Positions 1-9,700 of a stretch of 64,000 nt of DNA are shown here, in pieces. Both the position numbers and the translations under genes were made by a program. Location: NCBI GenBank assembly GCA_021151615.1, contig JAGKXA010000001.1, positions 12,222 through 76,221 on the forward strand, written 5' to 3'. Under the pieces are notes generated by a model, which saw only the letters and a list, made by a program, of their open reading frames with translations, had not been told where the DNA came from and did not search any database. Source of the DNA: Cellvibrionaceae bacterium. GTDB lineage: Bacteria > Pseudomonadota > Gammaproteobacteria > Pseudomonadales > Cellvibrionaceae. How positions within the stretch are numbered: the stretch's first letter is position 1; each line of letters starts with the position of its first letter.

Positions 1-469
1 GAAAGGCAGAGCTGCGTTTACCTATTGATAATGTTTGCGGGTCTTTATAGGGGCCGTGTAAAAAAGGAGCGGCAAGTCCTGCAGTAACAGCGCGTGGGTT
101 TAAATCCTGTTTGCCAATATGTTGGCTACAGGTGGATGAAATAACCACGCCTTGCTCATCGACCAAAAACAATTCGGTGCAATCGCCCATCGCCTGCCAG
201 GTTTTGCGCAAAATATTTTCAGCGGAGTCATCCAGCATTTGTAATTGGCTACGGCAGGATTCCAGTTGGGTCCATTGACGCTTTACCCATTGCTGCAAGA
301 GTTTGATGCGGGTGTTGGCGATACTTTCAAAGGTTTGTTCCATAACTGGGTAGCGATTGCGGTTTAACCAACAGGCCCAGCCCATTGCCAGTTTTCCGGT
401 TTTTCCTGACCAATTCAGCCAGCCACGCTCCGCGGGCGACAAATACATTGAGTCGCTGTGTAAATACAT
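1..469 (-). CDS. N-terminal part of a probable sensor / methyl-accepting chemotaxis-type protein (cut by window edge)
   Basis: About 156 codons are visible, reading leftwards off the window edge without a stop. The protein starts MYLHSDSMYLSP and has no signal peptide or membrane segment in the visible part. It has a helical stretch (around residues 50-95) followed by a sensor-like segment containing LFLVDEQGVVISST and later SIGKRSSAF. That pattern resembles the PDC/Cache-like N-terminal domains of some soluble chemoreceptors and sensor proteins, but the signalling domain lies outside the window, so the assignment is an inference. The ATG at 467-469 is used; a second in-frame ATG lies 21 bases downstream. 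No strong Shine-Dalgarno is visible. Confidence 0.5.
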   Translation of the reverse strand, partial: MYLHSDSMYLSPAERGWLNWSGKTGKLAMGWACWLNRNRYPVMEQTFESIANTRIKLLQQWVKRQWTQLESCRSQLQMLDDSAENILRKTWQAMGDCTELFLVDEQGVVISSTCSQHIGKQDLNPRAVTAGLAAPFLHGPYKDPQTLSIGKRSSAF

Positions 470-698
470 AGGTCTTCTTCACCTGTTTCCAGAGTTGGTA
501 GTAGGGGGGTAATACTTCTAGTTGTTGTATTTGGTGTCAGGCAGAATGTGTGCCAGTTCACGGGAAAAAGTCATAATGGCAGAGAATCTGGCGAGCAAGG
601 CGCGTTTTGGGTGCGTGATGCAGATTATTTTGGTGCTCGCGAATGGGGGGTGCACCAGAAGGGGGATTTTTATGCTCGTGTGGCTGAATTTTGCACCA

Positions 699-1109
699 TC
701 AAAAATGGGTATTGTTGTTTATACCCAAATTATTGATTTTTGTTTTCCCCAATAACTTCAACAACAAATTGCGCAGGGCGCGCAGCAGTGGATAAAAAAT
801 CCGGGCGAGGTGTTTGGATTTAAACATCCAATAATTCAAGCGATTAAAAAATCCCGAACGACTGCTGATCAACGCCAGGGCGTGGATAGCATCTGCGCCG
901 TAATAAAGTTGGTGGTCCATTTTCAATACCATGCCCTGGTCTATATCCCAACCCAATGCGGTAATTTCATTTAATACCACACTGGGGTCGCGTGCATCCA
1001 GTAATACAAATTCACCGATATCTTCGCGAATGCGCACCATGCGGCAATAGTTATCGCAGGCGGGGCATTCTTTATCGTAAACCAGCACGATTTTTTTGGA
1101 TTGCTTCAT
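699..1109 (-). CDS. DUF393 / thiol-disulfide oxidoreductase DCC family protein
   Basis: A small soluble protein of about 136 residues. It begins KKIVLVYDKECPACDNYCR, which is the hallmark of the DUF393 (DCC) family: a beta strand ending in YD, then a CPAC dithiol motif resembling a thioredoxin active site. The middle segment (VLLDARDPS, YYGADAIHALALI) also fits the family. Members are inferred to be thiol-disulfide oxidoreductases, but no substrate is known. An in-frame upstream start at 1133 is possible; I prefer the ATG at 1107-1109 because AGAGAG sits just upstream of it. The gene seems to be single, transcribed in the same direction as the YggL and YceH genes that follow. Confidence 0.8.
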   Translation of the reverse strand: MKQSKKIVLVYDKECPACDNYCRMVRIREDIGEFVLLDARDPSVVLNEITALGWDIDQGMVLKMDHQLYYGADAIHALALISSRSGFFNRLNYWMFKSKHLARIFYPLLRALRNLLLKLLGKTKINNLGINNNTHF

Positions 1110-1209
1110 GGTTTTCTCTCTGGGGGAAATCAAGCAGGTTTTTAATTCCCCCGGCCCCTCTTTATTATTATGCTCCTACCTTTAACGCAGGGAGGTTGGG
1201 AGGGATTAA

Positions 1210-1578
1210 CTAAATGTAGTAATTCGCATCGATAATTTCACCGAGCGTAACACTGGCTACTTGCGGTTGGGCTTTTAGCCACGCAAGCAGTTTTGCTTTA
1301 TCGGCTTCACTCGTTGAACCATAACGTTGATTGGAACCTACAAAACCTGACAGGCGCTTGCTGGATAAGCCGCCGCCAAATGCCAGGCCTTCTGCGTTAA
1401 TGGCATCGATAAAAAAGCTGTCTACAAATTGACTGATCACTTCTTCACTGATGTCATCTTTAAACTCACATTCCAGTTCGAACCCAAAGGTGGCGAATTC
1501 GTCCTGAAATAATTTTTTTCGCAAACGTTTGCTGCGTTGTGGGGCTTTTTTTTCATTTGCGTTGGTTACTGCGATCAT
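1210..1578 (-). CDS. yggL: YggL family 50S ribosome-binding protein (DUF469)
   Basis: 122 residues, matching the length of the YggL/DUF469 family (E. coli YggL is 108). The basic start RSKRLRKKLFQDEF, the following FGFELECEF strand and the GLAFGGG segment are characteristic. E. coli YggL binds the 50S ribosomal subunit. The C-terminus ends in an acidic/aromatic stretch (GEIIDANYYI). The ATG at 1576-1578 is preceded by AAGGT. The gene is isolated, 100 bp from its upstream neighbour in the same orientation. Confidence 0.85.
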   Translation of the reverse strand: MIAVTNANEKKAPQRSKRLRKKLFQDEFATFGFELECEFKDDISEEVISQFVDSFFIDAINAEGLAFGGGLSSKRLSGFVGSNQRYGSTSEADKAKLLAWLKAQPQVASVTLGEIIDANYYI

Positions 1579-1654
1579 GGGTTTTACCTTTCTTTTAAAT
1601 CAAAAAAATACTGCAAGTTACAGCGATGGGTAGAGCTAAATAAAATAATGTGAC

Positions 1655-2353
1655 TCAGGATAAATCGGCGTTGCTAACGCCATTCAAATCCATTAACGCG
1701 GCGACCTGTTTTTCCAGGGTGGCGATGCGCAATTCCAGCGAATGAATTTTTTCTTCCTGTTCAGCCCGGCTTTCACTGCTGCTGGATTTGCTTGCAGAGG
1801 CCTGCGCAGCAATTGCACTTAAATCCGGTTGGCCGCACAGCAAGTGTGTGTATCTATCTTCGCGCTGGCCGGGCAGGCGTGGAATATGCACCACCAGTGG
1901 TTTGGTTTTTACGCAGAGGCTTTGCAGTTTTTCTTCCAAGGCCTGTAGTGATGAAAACTCAACCATACGCTGGGTGCGCGTTAAAATTTCTGCCACTGTT
2001 TGCGCGCCGCGCAACAACATTACGGTAAGAATCGCTTGGGTGGCTTTATCGACACTCAGTACGCGGGTGAGGCGCTGGTCGTAGCGCGCGGCGCGCGAAC
2101 CGTAATCCACGGCAATTAGCTGGCGATCCTGCAGCTCACTCACACAGCGTTGCAACGGCCCCGAATCATAGTTGGTGACAGGTTCACGGCTGGTTTTTTG
2201 GTTGCAGGCCAGCTGCAGGCTGTTCAGCGTCAATGGGTATTGGTCGGGCGTAGTGAGTTGTTTTTCCATAAGCGAACCCAACACACGTGCTTCCATGTCG
2301 TTGAGCAGTGCTTCGGTTGGGTTGTGTTCCATTGAGGCTAGGTTTTCCATCAT
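1655..2353 (-). CDS. yceH: YceH family protein (DUF480)
   Basis: A DUF480/YceH protein of about 232 residues. The conserved N-terminal region includes EARVLGSLMEKQLTTPDQYP, NSLQLACNQKTSREPV and LLRGAQTVAEILTRT, two winged-helix-like modules. A Ser/Glu-rich linker leads to a short C-terminal coiled coil (KIHSLELRIATLEKQVAAL). The family has no firmly established role; the fold suggests nucleic-acid or protein binding. A TTG at 2374 would add seven residues. The paired ATGs at 2353 and 2350 sit behind CAGAGATACC and are preferred. Confidence 0.85.
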   Translation of the reverse strand: MMENLASMEHNPTEALLNDMEARVLGSLMEKQLTTPDQYPLTLNSLQLACNQKTSREPVTNYDSGPLQRCVSELQDRQLIAVDYGSRAARYDQRLTRVLSVDKATQAILTVMLLRGAQTVAEILTRTQRMVEFSSLQALEEKLQSLCVKTKPLVVHIPRLPGQREDRYTHLLCGQPDLSAIAAQASASKSSSSESRAEQEEKIHSLELRIATLEKQVAALMDLNGVSNADLS

Positions 2354-2520
2354 GGTATCTCTGGCAGTTTGCAAGGGCTGCCACTCTACGCCCCTGGCGG
2401 CGAAATTTCATCTGTTAGTCTTTTGCGCGTTATTTATTCGCAATTTATATGACGGATGGCGTTAGGCTGCCTATATTTTAAGCGTAAGTGGTATTGAGTA
2501 ATTCTGTCGAGGATGGCCCT

Positions 2521-3687
2521 ATGGATGCTTTGTGGATAATGACTGAACCGGATCGCTGTTATCGTGTGCCGGATCAGCAGATGATCGTGGATAAGATGGG
2601 CGAGGCGTTGATTGAGGCGGAAAGCTATAAGGTTTTTCCGGTTGATCAGGGGGCATTTACCGAGCTTTGCAACCAGGTTGAGATAGTGATTTTGGTGGCT
2701 GGTTCACGGCGTTTGAACAGCCAGTGGCTGGAGGCAATTCCCGCGCATTTGCCCAAAGTGGGTTTTCTGGATGACCGCATTCACCCCGAGGTGCGTTTGC
2801 AACTTACCCTGCTCGGGGTGGATGGTTATATTTCCCTGGCGATGAATCAACCGGATTTTGCAGTGGTGTTGCAAAAAATCCATGAAGATAAAATGGCCAT
2901 TAACAACTTACAGGAAGAATTAAAAAATTTTTCGGCCATTGCTTTTACCGCCATGTCATCCGCATCCGAAATGGGGATCGTGGCGGTGTTTGCCGAAAAA
3001 GTGCAATCCTGTATGGAATTGCATCGCCTTGCGAATTTAATCCACGGGTGTATGAGTGACTTAAGCCTGGAAGGAGTAGTGCAATTTATATTTGATAAGG
3101 ATATTAGTATTTTCCCGGCGGATGTTCCCGTCTCCTATTTACGCTTGCTGCAAAGTGCCAGCGAAGCAGAAACCCGTATTATTTCGCACGGACGTTTCCT
3201 CTTGTTTAGCTTTGACCATGTACAATTGCTGGTGACAAATGCACCATTTCAGGATCAGGAGCGCTATGGTCGTTTGCGCGATGTATTAGCACATGTGGTG
3301 TCTATCGCCGAAGCGCGTGCAAAAACACTCAAGGTTAATACGCTATTAAAAATCCAGCAGGATAATGCGCGCATGGTAATGATGTTGCTTGAGATGGCCT
3401 CGTCGGACAACCGCAATTCGGTAAAGGAAATTATGACGGATCTCTCGGATTCGTTGCGTATTATGGCAACCGGTTTTGATTTGAATATGGAGCAAGAAGC
3501 GGAACTCTTGAGCCTTTCAGAAAAGGCGCTTAATTCCCTTGAGGGGTTGCAAGAGGCCACTATGGCAGTGGAAGTGCATTTTCGCAGCTTGCTACAGCAG
3601 TTGGATGAGGCATCCAGTTTGCTCCAGGGCCCGCCAGAAACGGAGCAACCAGCGGTAACCTGCGACAGTAAAATAGAATTGTTTTAA
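2521..3687 (+). CDS. Response-regulator-like protein with a degenerate receiver domain
   Basis: 388 residues from the ATG at 2521, which has GAGGA 7-11 bases upstream; a GTG at 2488 would extend it by 11 residues. The first 120 residues have the alternating strand/helix pattern of a receiver domain (DALWIMTEPDRC, VEIVILVAG, LGVDGYISLAM). The position of the phospho-acceptor aspartate at the end of strand 3 reads VILVAG, so phosphorylation is unlikely. The rest is mostly helical, beginning ELKNFSAIAFTAMSSASEMG, a segment shared by a group of gammaproteobacterial response regulators without a DNA-binding domain. The C-terminal third has coiled-coil character (residues about 270-375). Function unknown; a signalling adaptor is an inference. 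It is convergent with the shikimate-kinase-like gene. Confidence 0.6.
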   Translation: MDALWIMTEPDRCYRVPDQQMIVDKMGEALIEAESYKVFPVDQGAFTELCNQVEIVILVAGSRRLNSQWLEAIPAHLPKVGFLDDRIHPEVRLQLTLLGVDGYISLAMNQPDFAVVLQKIHEDKMAINNLQEELKNFSAIAFTAMSSASEMGIVAVFAEKVQSCMELHRLANLIHGCMSDLSLEGVVQFIFDKDISIFPADVPVSYLRLLQSASEAETRIISHGRFLLFSFDHVQLLVTNAPFQDQERYGRLRDVLAHVVSIAEARAKTLKVNTLLKIQQDNARMVMMLLEMASSDNRNSVKEIMTDLSDSLRIMATGFDLNMEQEAELLSLSEKALNSLEGLQEATMAVEVHFRSLLQQLDEASSLLQGPPETEQPAVTCDSKIELF

Positions 3688-3694
3688 TTTGTGC

Positions 3695-3717
3695 GCGGAG
3701 GGTCAGGCGTCCTCCGC
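3695..3717. terminator. Stem-loop between convergent genes
   Basis: GCGGAGG at 3695-3701 pairs with CCTCCGC at 3711-3717, leaving a 9-base loop. It lies across the stop codon of the leftward shikimate-kinase-like gene and just after the rightward gene ends at 3687. There is no long T run on either side, so it may be a weak or factor-assisted terminator. Confidence 0.4.
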
Positions 3718-4233
3718 TGCAAAATCTTCTGCCTCCTGGCAAATCACTTCTTCGACTAACTGATCCTGATTTTTCCCCTGGCAATCAATCACTATATCGG
3801 CGTAACGCAAATAAAGCGGGCGTCGCTCTGCATAAAGCTCCGCAAAGGTTTGCTGCGGCGCGCGCGCGATGCCGCGTGTGCTCATATTGTTAATGCGTTG
3901 TTCCAATTCCTGAATTGCTACATCCAGAAAAATAATTTGCCCGAATTTTTTTAAATGCTGCATGGCTTTATCGCTATACACAGCACTGCCACCGGTCGCA
4001 ATAATGTGATTTGCATAATTGGTGTTGAGCAATATTTTTTCCTCGTGGTCACGCAATGCCAAATACCCCTGTTCATGCAAGATATCCTGCAGGGTTTTGC
4101 GGTGCTCCAGTTGAATTAATAAATCGGTATCGACAAAATCCTTCGCCAGGTGTTTGGCGAGCAGCAGGCCAATCGTGCTTTTTCCGGCACCGGGCATACC
4201 AATAATAATCAGGCTTTGGTGATAGGGATTCAT
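3703..4233 (-). CDS. Shikimate kinase-like P-loop kinase
   Basis: 176 residues, the usual size for shikimate kinase, which phosphorylates the 3-hydroxyl of shikimate in the chorismate pathway. Visible motifs: Walker A GMPGAGKS (residues 12-19), the DTD substrate motif, an arginine in YLALRDHEEK, the GG motif in ATGGSAVYS, a lid segment TRGIARAP and the late ERRPLYLRYAD. The GGSAV variant and lid differ from classical AroK (GGG, RPLL), so this is a divergent branch. It is not next to aroB, where gammaproteobacterial aroK normally sits, so it may be a second copy or have a different substrate. GGAGA precedes the ATG. Confidence 0.75.
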   Translation of the reverse strand: MNPYHQSLIIIGMPGAGKSTIGLLLAKHLAKDFVDTDLLIQLEHRKTLQDILHEQGYLALRDHEEKILLNTNYANHIIATGGSAVYSDKAMQHLKKFGQIIFLDVAIQELEQRINNMSTRGIARAPQQTFAELYAERRPLYLRYADIVIDCQGKNQDQLVEEVICQEAEDFAAEDA

Positions 4234-4334
4234 TGCGTGTCTCCAGCAGTAGGTGAGTCAGGTGTGGCGGGAGCGGCGGGTCATTCAACTATAGTCGATT
4301 TTGTTGGTGATGAGGGTGGGATCATAAGAACGAG

Positions 4335-4368
4335 AAAGAAAAAGCCCCGGTTTTTTAGTTCCGGGGCT
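4335..4368 (-). terminator. Rho-independent terminator after the CxxCH protein gene
   Basis: On the minus strand AGCCCCGG (4368-4361) pairs with CCGGGGCT (4350-4343), and the stem is followed by TTTTTCTTTC. It lies 30 bp after the stop of the gene at 4398-6224. Confidence 0.85.
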
Positions 4369-4397
4369 GAGATTTAGGTTGACACTACCAATGGCAC

Positions 4398-6224
4398 TTA
4401 ATGCACTGCTTTGAACTTCGCGGGCAGGCTCAACTCATTCAGCAACAAGTTGCCAATGGGCGCGAGTTTGCCGCAACTCATAGTGGCGGCCACATTCAAA
4501 TCTGCCGCGCGTCTGGCCAGATCATTGAAATTCCGCATTACCGCCGGGTTGCGTGGATCGGGTACAGAAATACCGGTTAGGAAACCCGACAGCTGCGCGG
4601 GGAATCCGGGGGCCGAGTTGTAATCCAGATGCGCAAAGGGCGTTGAAGTTTCCATTTGGTGGCAACCGCTGCAGGTATTTAATGCCAGCTCAAAGAGTGC
4701 ATCGTCACGCACGGTGGCTGGTGGCGGAGTAACCGGTGCGGGTGTTGTGGGTACGGTTAACAAACCGGCTGGCGCATTCCAGAGTACAGGTACGGGCGCA
4801 CTACCTGCCGTTATCGACGGGGGAACGGAATGTTGTGCTGGTGGTGGGCCTACCAACTGTGGCCAGTTGGCATTCAGGTAGCTGGCGAGCGTTGCCGAGT
4901 TGTTGAAGCTGATATGGGGTTCCTGCTTCACATCGGTTTCTATCAGATTACCGCCCGTCGCAGGAAGCACAAATTCGCGCAATTCCCACAGCAGTGATCC
5001 GGGCAGGAATTCATTGGTGCGCACCTGACCGATAGCACTTTGGTTAGGCGCGGAAGGATTGGCACCGGCTGCGGTAAATACTTGCGTCAAGCTTTCCAGG
5101 TCAGCGTTGTAATTGGCGGAGCCGGCCAGCGCCACCCATTTTTGCGCCCAGGTGCGGATATTGCTACAACCGCTGATGGGCACCTTGTACTCGAGGATGA
5201 TGGTTTTGCTCAAGTTGTTGCAGTCACCATCGTGCAGGGCAAATACAAAGCGTCCTTCTCCTGCGTCGCCACCAGCATAGGGGCCAGTGCCACCGCGCAG
5301 GTCAACGCGCAATACAATCCCCAGTAACCGGAAGGGACTCTCTTGCGGCAAGAGTGTTGCACCGGCACCACCACTGCGAATCTCCCAATCCTTAATCACT
5401 TTTTGATACACATTCGGGCGCGCGGCCACATTAAAACCGTTGATGGTTTGTGCCACAGTCCAGTGCTTGAAGAGCGCTTTGATAAAGTCCGAGGTGGATG
5501 AAGTTCCATTTGCCATATTTTCCATCAGGCGCCAAAAAGTCCATTCCCCTACCGGGTTACCTAGGGGTGAACTATTAGAGGTTGAACAAGCCCAGGTTCT
5601 GCCGGGATCGTTCACAACACTCACATCAGTAACCATCAGCGATTGCGGAATGCTAATGGCGGCCGGTGCGGGTTCTACCTCCGGTGGCAAACCAATCGGA
5701 ATATTGAGCAGCGGCAGTTGAATGGTGGTATTCACTTTTATTTGCGTGGCATCCAGCGGTAATGCAAAGCGCGCTTCTTTGCCATTGTTTATGCCGCTGA
5801 ACTCTAGCGAATTTCCAGTTAAGGAAATTTTTTGGTGACTAATGGCCTGGCGGCTACCGGGTGCAAAGAATAATTGTTTTTCCAGATTGGTGGTGCGCGC
5901 CAACTGGTTATTGCCTTTAGCGAACGCATCAAAATCAAATTCCGTTTTAATGCTGAATACTCCATCACCAGCGCGCAGATCGCCACTGGTGCCATCATCC
6001 ACCAGGCTGACAGTTGTTTTACCGATTAACAGGCTTAATTTTTTTTCGCGTGTAGATACCGCAGAAAAGCTGGCGCTTATTGCTGCGGTTTTATCGTCGA
6101 GTTTGGTAATGCTCAAGGTATTAGGTTTTGGATTTGCAGTTTGCGCAAGGCTCGCAGCAGAAAAACCCAGAGTAGTAAATAACACGGAAGCAAGAGTAAT
6201 GAACAAGCTATTCCTGGCTCGCAT
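4398..6224 (-). CDS. Secreted protein with a single C-terminal CxxCH haem-binding motif
   Basis: 608 residues from the ATG at 6222-6224, which has AAGGGG seven bases upstream. A longer reading to 6275 lacks this site. A Sec signal peptide (MRARNSLFITLASVLF... ending ASLAQ) points to periplasmic or outer-membrane location. Residues 30-130 form a strand-rich domain containing DDGTSGDLRAGDGVFS, a pattern seen in Ig-like choice-of-anchor domains. The middle is unrecognised. A proline-rich linker precedes the C-terminal 90 residues, which contain TCSGCHQ, a c-type haem attachment site. Only one such site is present. The family is unknown to me; an electron-transfer or redox-sensing role is inferred only from the haem motif. 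The gene is monocistronic, with its own terminator. Confidence 0.6.
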   Translation of the reverse strand: MRARNSLFITLASVLFTTLGFSAASLAQTANPKPNTLSITKLDDKTAAISASFSAVSTREKKLSLLIGKTTVSLVDDGTSGDLRAGDGVFSIKTEFDFDAFAKGNNQLARTTNLEKQLFFAPGSRQAISHQKISLTGNSLEFSGINNGKEARFALPLDATQIKVNTTIQLPLLNIPIGLPPEVEPAPAAISIPQSLMVTDVSVVNDPGRTWACSTSNSSPLGNPVGEWTFWRLMENMANGTSSTSDFIKALFKHWTVAQTINGFNVAARPNVYQKVIKDWEIRSGGAGATLLPQESPFRLLGIVLRVDLRGGTGPYAGGDAGEGRFVFALHDGDCNNLSKTIILEYKVPISGCSNIRTWAQKWVALAGSANYNADLESLTQVFTAAGANPSAPNQSAIGQVRTNEFLPGSLLWELREFVLPATGGNLIETDVKQEPHISFNNSATLASYLNANWPQLVGPPPAQHSVPPSITAGSAPVPVLWNAPAGLLTVPTTPAPVTPPPATVRDDALFELALNTCSGCHQMETSTPFAHLDYNSAPGFPAQLSGFLTGISVPDPRNPAVMRNFNDLARRAADLNVAATMSCGKLAPIGNLLLNELSLPAKFKAVH

Positions 6225-6763
6225 AAATAACCCCTTAATTAAGATGTTGAAGAAATCCTGTTGGTAAGCACGCAATTTCCTTGCGCCAGCTAGAGATAAG
6301 GGAAAACAATTAGGCTGTCAAAGGAGATGAAAATTATGGCGTATCAACAATCACGATTAATAAAATTATGTTCCTGTGGGGATTATTTACTCAGCGGAAA
6401 GCGTTACTAAAATTCCGGTAATTTTTTTTGTTTTGGTGTTACTAAAAATCAGTGATTTTTTCACATCTGGAGCGTGAAATATTTTTTTTAAATGCTTATA
6501 GCGAAATTGAAAAATTATTTTTTCGGGATATTTAAATTGCTATATGCAAGGCTGTTCGCTGTGCAGCCTGGCAACGGCGTCTGTAATCCATTCCCCATAG
6601 TTTCTGAAAGCCCTGCCAGTTTTGCATAATTACCTGAAGGAGTATGCACGGTCGCTGTTTTGTGAGTATGTCCCCTGACGCGACCACCACGTGCTCTTCA
6701 CGTTGTTTTGGTGCCTTGGCTGGTGCTAGAGTAAGTGCTGCCCGCGATGAAAGGATTATTACT
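6225..6763. other. Intergenic region between divergent genes
   Basis: A 539-bp gap between the leftward CxxCH protein gene and the rightward KAP NTPase gene. Positions about 6330-6545 are rich in A/T tracts, fitting divergent promoters. The stretch 6644-6763 is open in the NTPase frame, but I read it as leader because a much better ribosome-binding site precedes the ATG at 6764. No repeat or RNA gene was seen. Confidence 0.4.
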
Positions 6764-9700
6764 ATGCAGATGAGCGACGGTTCTTCTTCAAACGTGAAAC
6801 CAAGCCCCAGTGCTAAAGCGTCGGTTTCTTTTTCACAAGGTGTAACACTGATTGCCGTGTTGTTGTTGTTTTTGGGTGTAACCTTCATTGCGTTCACCCA
6901 ATCCCCTAGATTAATAACTTCCCAGCCGCCGGGCTTTCTTGAACGCATCGTTTATCCGTGGGAAACCAATAGTTTCAAACGATTGCCGATAGTGATCGGT
7001 AATCTGAACGATGTATTTGTCTTGCCAAACTCACAACTAGTCTGGGTTGTGGGGGATGGTGGATTGATCCTGCATAGCCAGGATGGCGGCATTACCTGGG
7101 AGCAACAATTTCTTCCCGGCCGAGCAGCAGAAAAAAAAGCGGCGGCTGTCCCGCTAAGTGCTGAGCAATTTTCCTTGTTTCCCCGTGCAATAGCTGGGGT
7201 GCAAGAAAATGTGGGAGATAATTATTCCAGTGTTGCCGATGAAAAAGGCAACCGGCCTGCGCCTCCGCTGAATGCGCAAATACGCGATGCTTTCAGTGTT
7301 ACAGATACAAGCAGCCAGTCGTCTCTAGGGGATCCTCCGTATGATGGTCGGTATATCAATTTGAAATATGTCCATTTTAGCGATGCTAATACCGGCGCTA
7401 TTCGGGATGAAACTCCCGATAGCTGGGATTATTGGGGGACTGTTGATGGAGGCGTGACCTGGCAATACCAAGGTAGCAAAGTACTCTTGGCTGAAATGGC
7501 AAGAGATAATGCTATGCATTCTAGATTGATCTTGCTTAACCATGGCCTGGATGCAGACCAATTTAGAACAGCAAACGATGACATAGAAATGTTGGAGAAC
7601 AAAGTCAAGCAGAGTTGGGTAGCTGTAGGGGATAAAGGAGTAATTCGCTTAATTAACAATGACAGCAAAGATTGGCGAGACGAGAAATATACCGACTCCA
7701 ATTTTAATGCGGTAGAAATGTTGGGTGACAAGAGTTGGATTCTGGTAGGTGACGATGGAGTGATCGCCAAATCAATCGACGATGGTGAAACATGGCATCC
7801 ACTCAGCCGCGGTACATTTTCATGGCAAGGTAATGCGCCTGTATCAGCAGCAAAATTGCTGGCAGATAAGGAAGATGAGGAGTATCGGCGTTTTCCCGCT
7901 CCCTGGTATTGGCTGGTATGTTGTTTGATGATTGTGTATGGGGTTTCGTTTTTTACGCGCAAACCCCTAGACCGAACCCCGCAAGAAAAATCCATCACTG
8001 ATTTATTGGCGCCGGATCGTCCGCTACGCCCGGGTGACCCTGATCCTCTGGGATACAACTCTATCGCGTGTGGCCTGTCTCGCTTTATGCGCAACCCCAG
8101 TACCGAGCCCCCCTTAACCCTGGCGATAACAGGTGTATGGGGAAGCGGTAAAAGTTCGTTAATGAATTTGCTGTATCACGATTTGAAAAAATTTGCTTTT
8201 ACACCTGTGTGGTTTAACGCCTGGCATCATCAAAAAGGTGAGCAATTATTAGCATCTCTCTACGCCAATATTCGCAACCAGGCCGTGCCCAAGTTATTTA
8301 GTTGTTCGCAATTTATTCCTGTGGGAATCATGTTTCGTATTAATTTGTTATTTCGTCGCGGTGTTAAGCATTGGTTAACGACAGTGGTATTGATTGGTGT
8401 ATTTGCGGCCAGTGCAACCTATTTATTTACGCATCGTGAATCTTCTTCACTGAGCATTAATAAAATCACCGAGGTTTTGGTAACGCCGGGGTTCAGTTGG
8501 GAGACGTTGCTGGTTGCACTCTTTGGTAATGTGGCACCCTTGATGGCACTGCTACAAACCATGCGCGCCTTTGGCCTTAATCCACTGAATCTAATGACGG
8601 CACAGGGTGATCGGCAGGCGCAAGGCCGGGTAGATCCCAGTGCGCGCCAACAATTCGCGCGTGAATTTAACGAGGTGGCAAAAAGTTTATCCCTGGGACG
8701 CATGGTTATTTTTATTGATGACCTTGATCGTTGCAGTAAAGAAAATGTTGTGGATATTTTAGAGGCAATTAATTTTCTTTCGGTGTCAGGTGATTGTTAC
8801 ATAGTGCTGGGCATGGACGAAACCTGGGTGAAAATTTGCATCAATGAGCATTTCAAGGAAATGTCGGAGCGCAACCCCGATTTTGCTGATCAGTACCTGG
8901 AAAAAATGATCAATATTAAAGTGCCTGTACCACAGTTGTCGGATGCTGATTCCAGTAATTTACTTGCGTTGGAATTCTCTGATAGTGATAAGCAAGATTC
9001 CAATAGCGTTGTACAAGTATTGCGCAGTGTTAAATCCGGCTTTCATCCATATCGCTATTTTTTGTTAATGGTTTGTGTGGTTATCCTGGGCGGCTGCTTT
9101 GGATTTTTGCTTGATTTATTGATTCGGCCTGCACCAGAACCTGTGCCCCCGCAACAAGTAATTGCGACCTGGGATAATATTGATATCAATCAGGTTTCTA
9201 TGGTGGGCGGCAGTCCAAACATCACTCTTGGTGTTAAAGATAATGCGGTATCAAATGCATCAAGCAGTGTTTCATCTACATGGGAACTTTCCTTAACTGC
9301 CTCCGAAAAAGATTTGGCCAAAGGCATTGTTATTGGAAAACTGGGCGATGCTAAAACCAGTGCTTCCCTGGTCTTAAAGGGGAAAATGCCTGCGACAGCT
9401 GCTGAAGGTACAGGAGATCGAAAAACTGATGAAACTGCTTCCGGCTCAACGGCAAGTATTTTTCGAGTAGGTCAGCATGATAATGCCTATAGCGACTATT
9501 GGTTGCCATTGTTGGCAGTCATTTTATTGGCATTGGGGGTGTTTGCGTACAGTATGAAAATGCCTGTGCGGCGGCCGGAGGATTCGGTTAATTTCAGGCA
9601 AGCATTGGAAATATGGAAGCCATGGATATTGCTGAACCGTCAAACCCCTCGGGCAATAAAGCGTTACCTCAACCGGGTTCGTTATATGGCAATGCGTTAT

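Noticed and set aside
522..755. Open frame on the plus strand between the first two leftward genes
   Set aside because: Overlaps the 3' end of the DUF393 gene, has no domain pattern and no clear ribosome-binding site.
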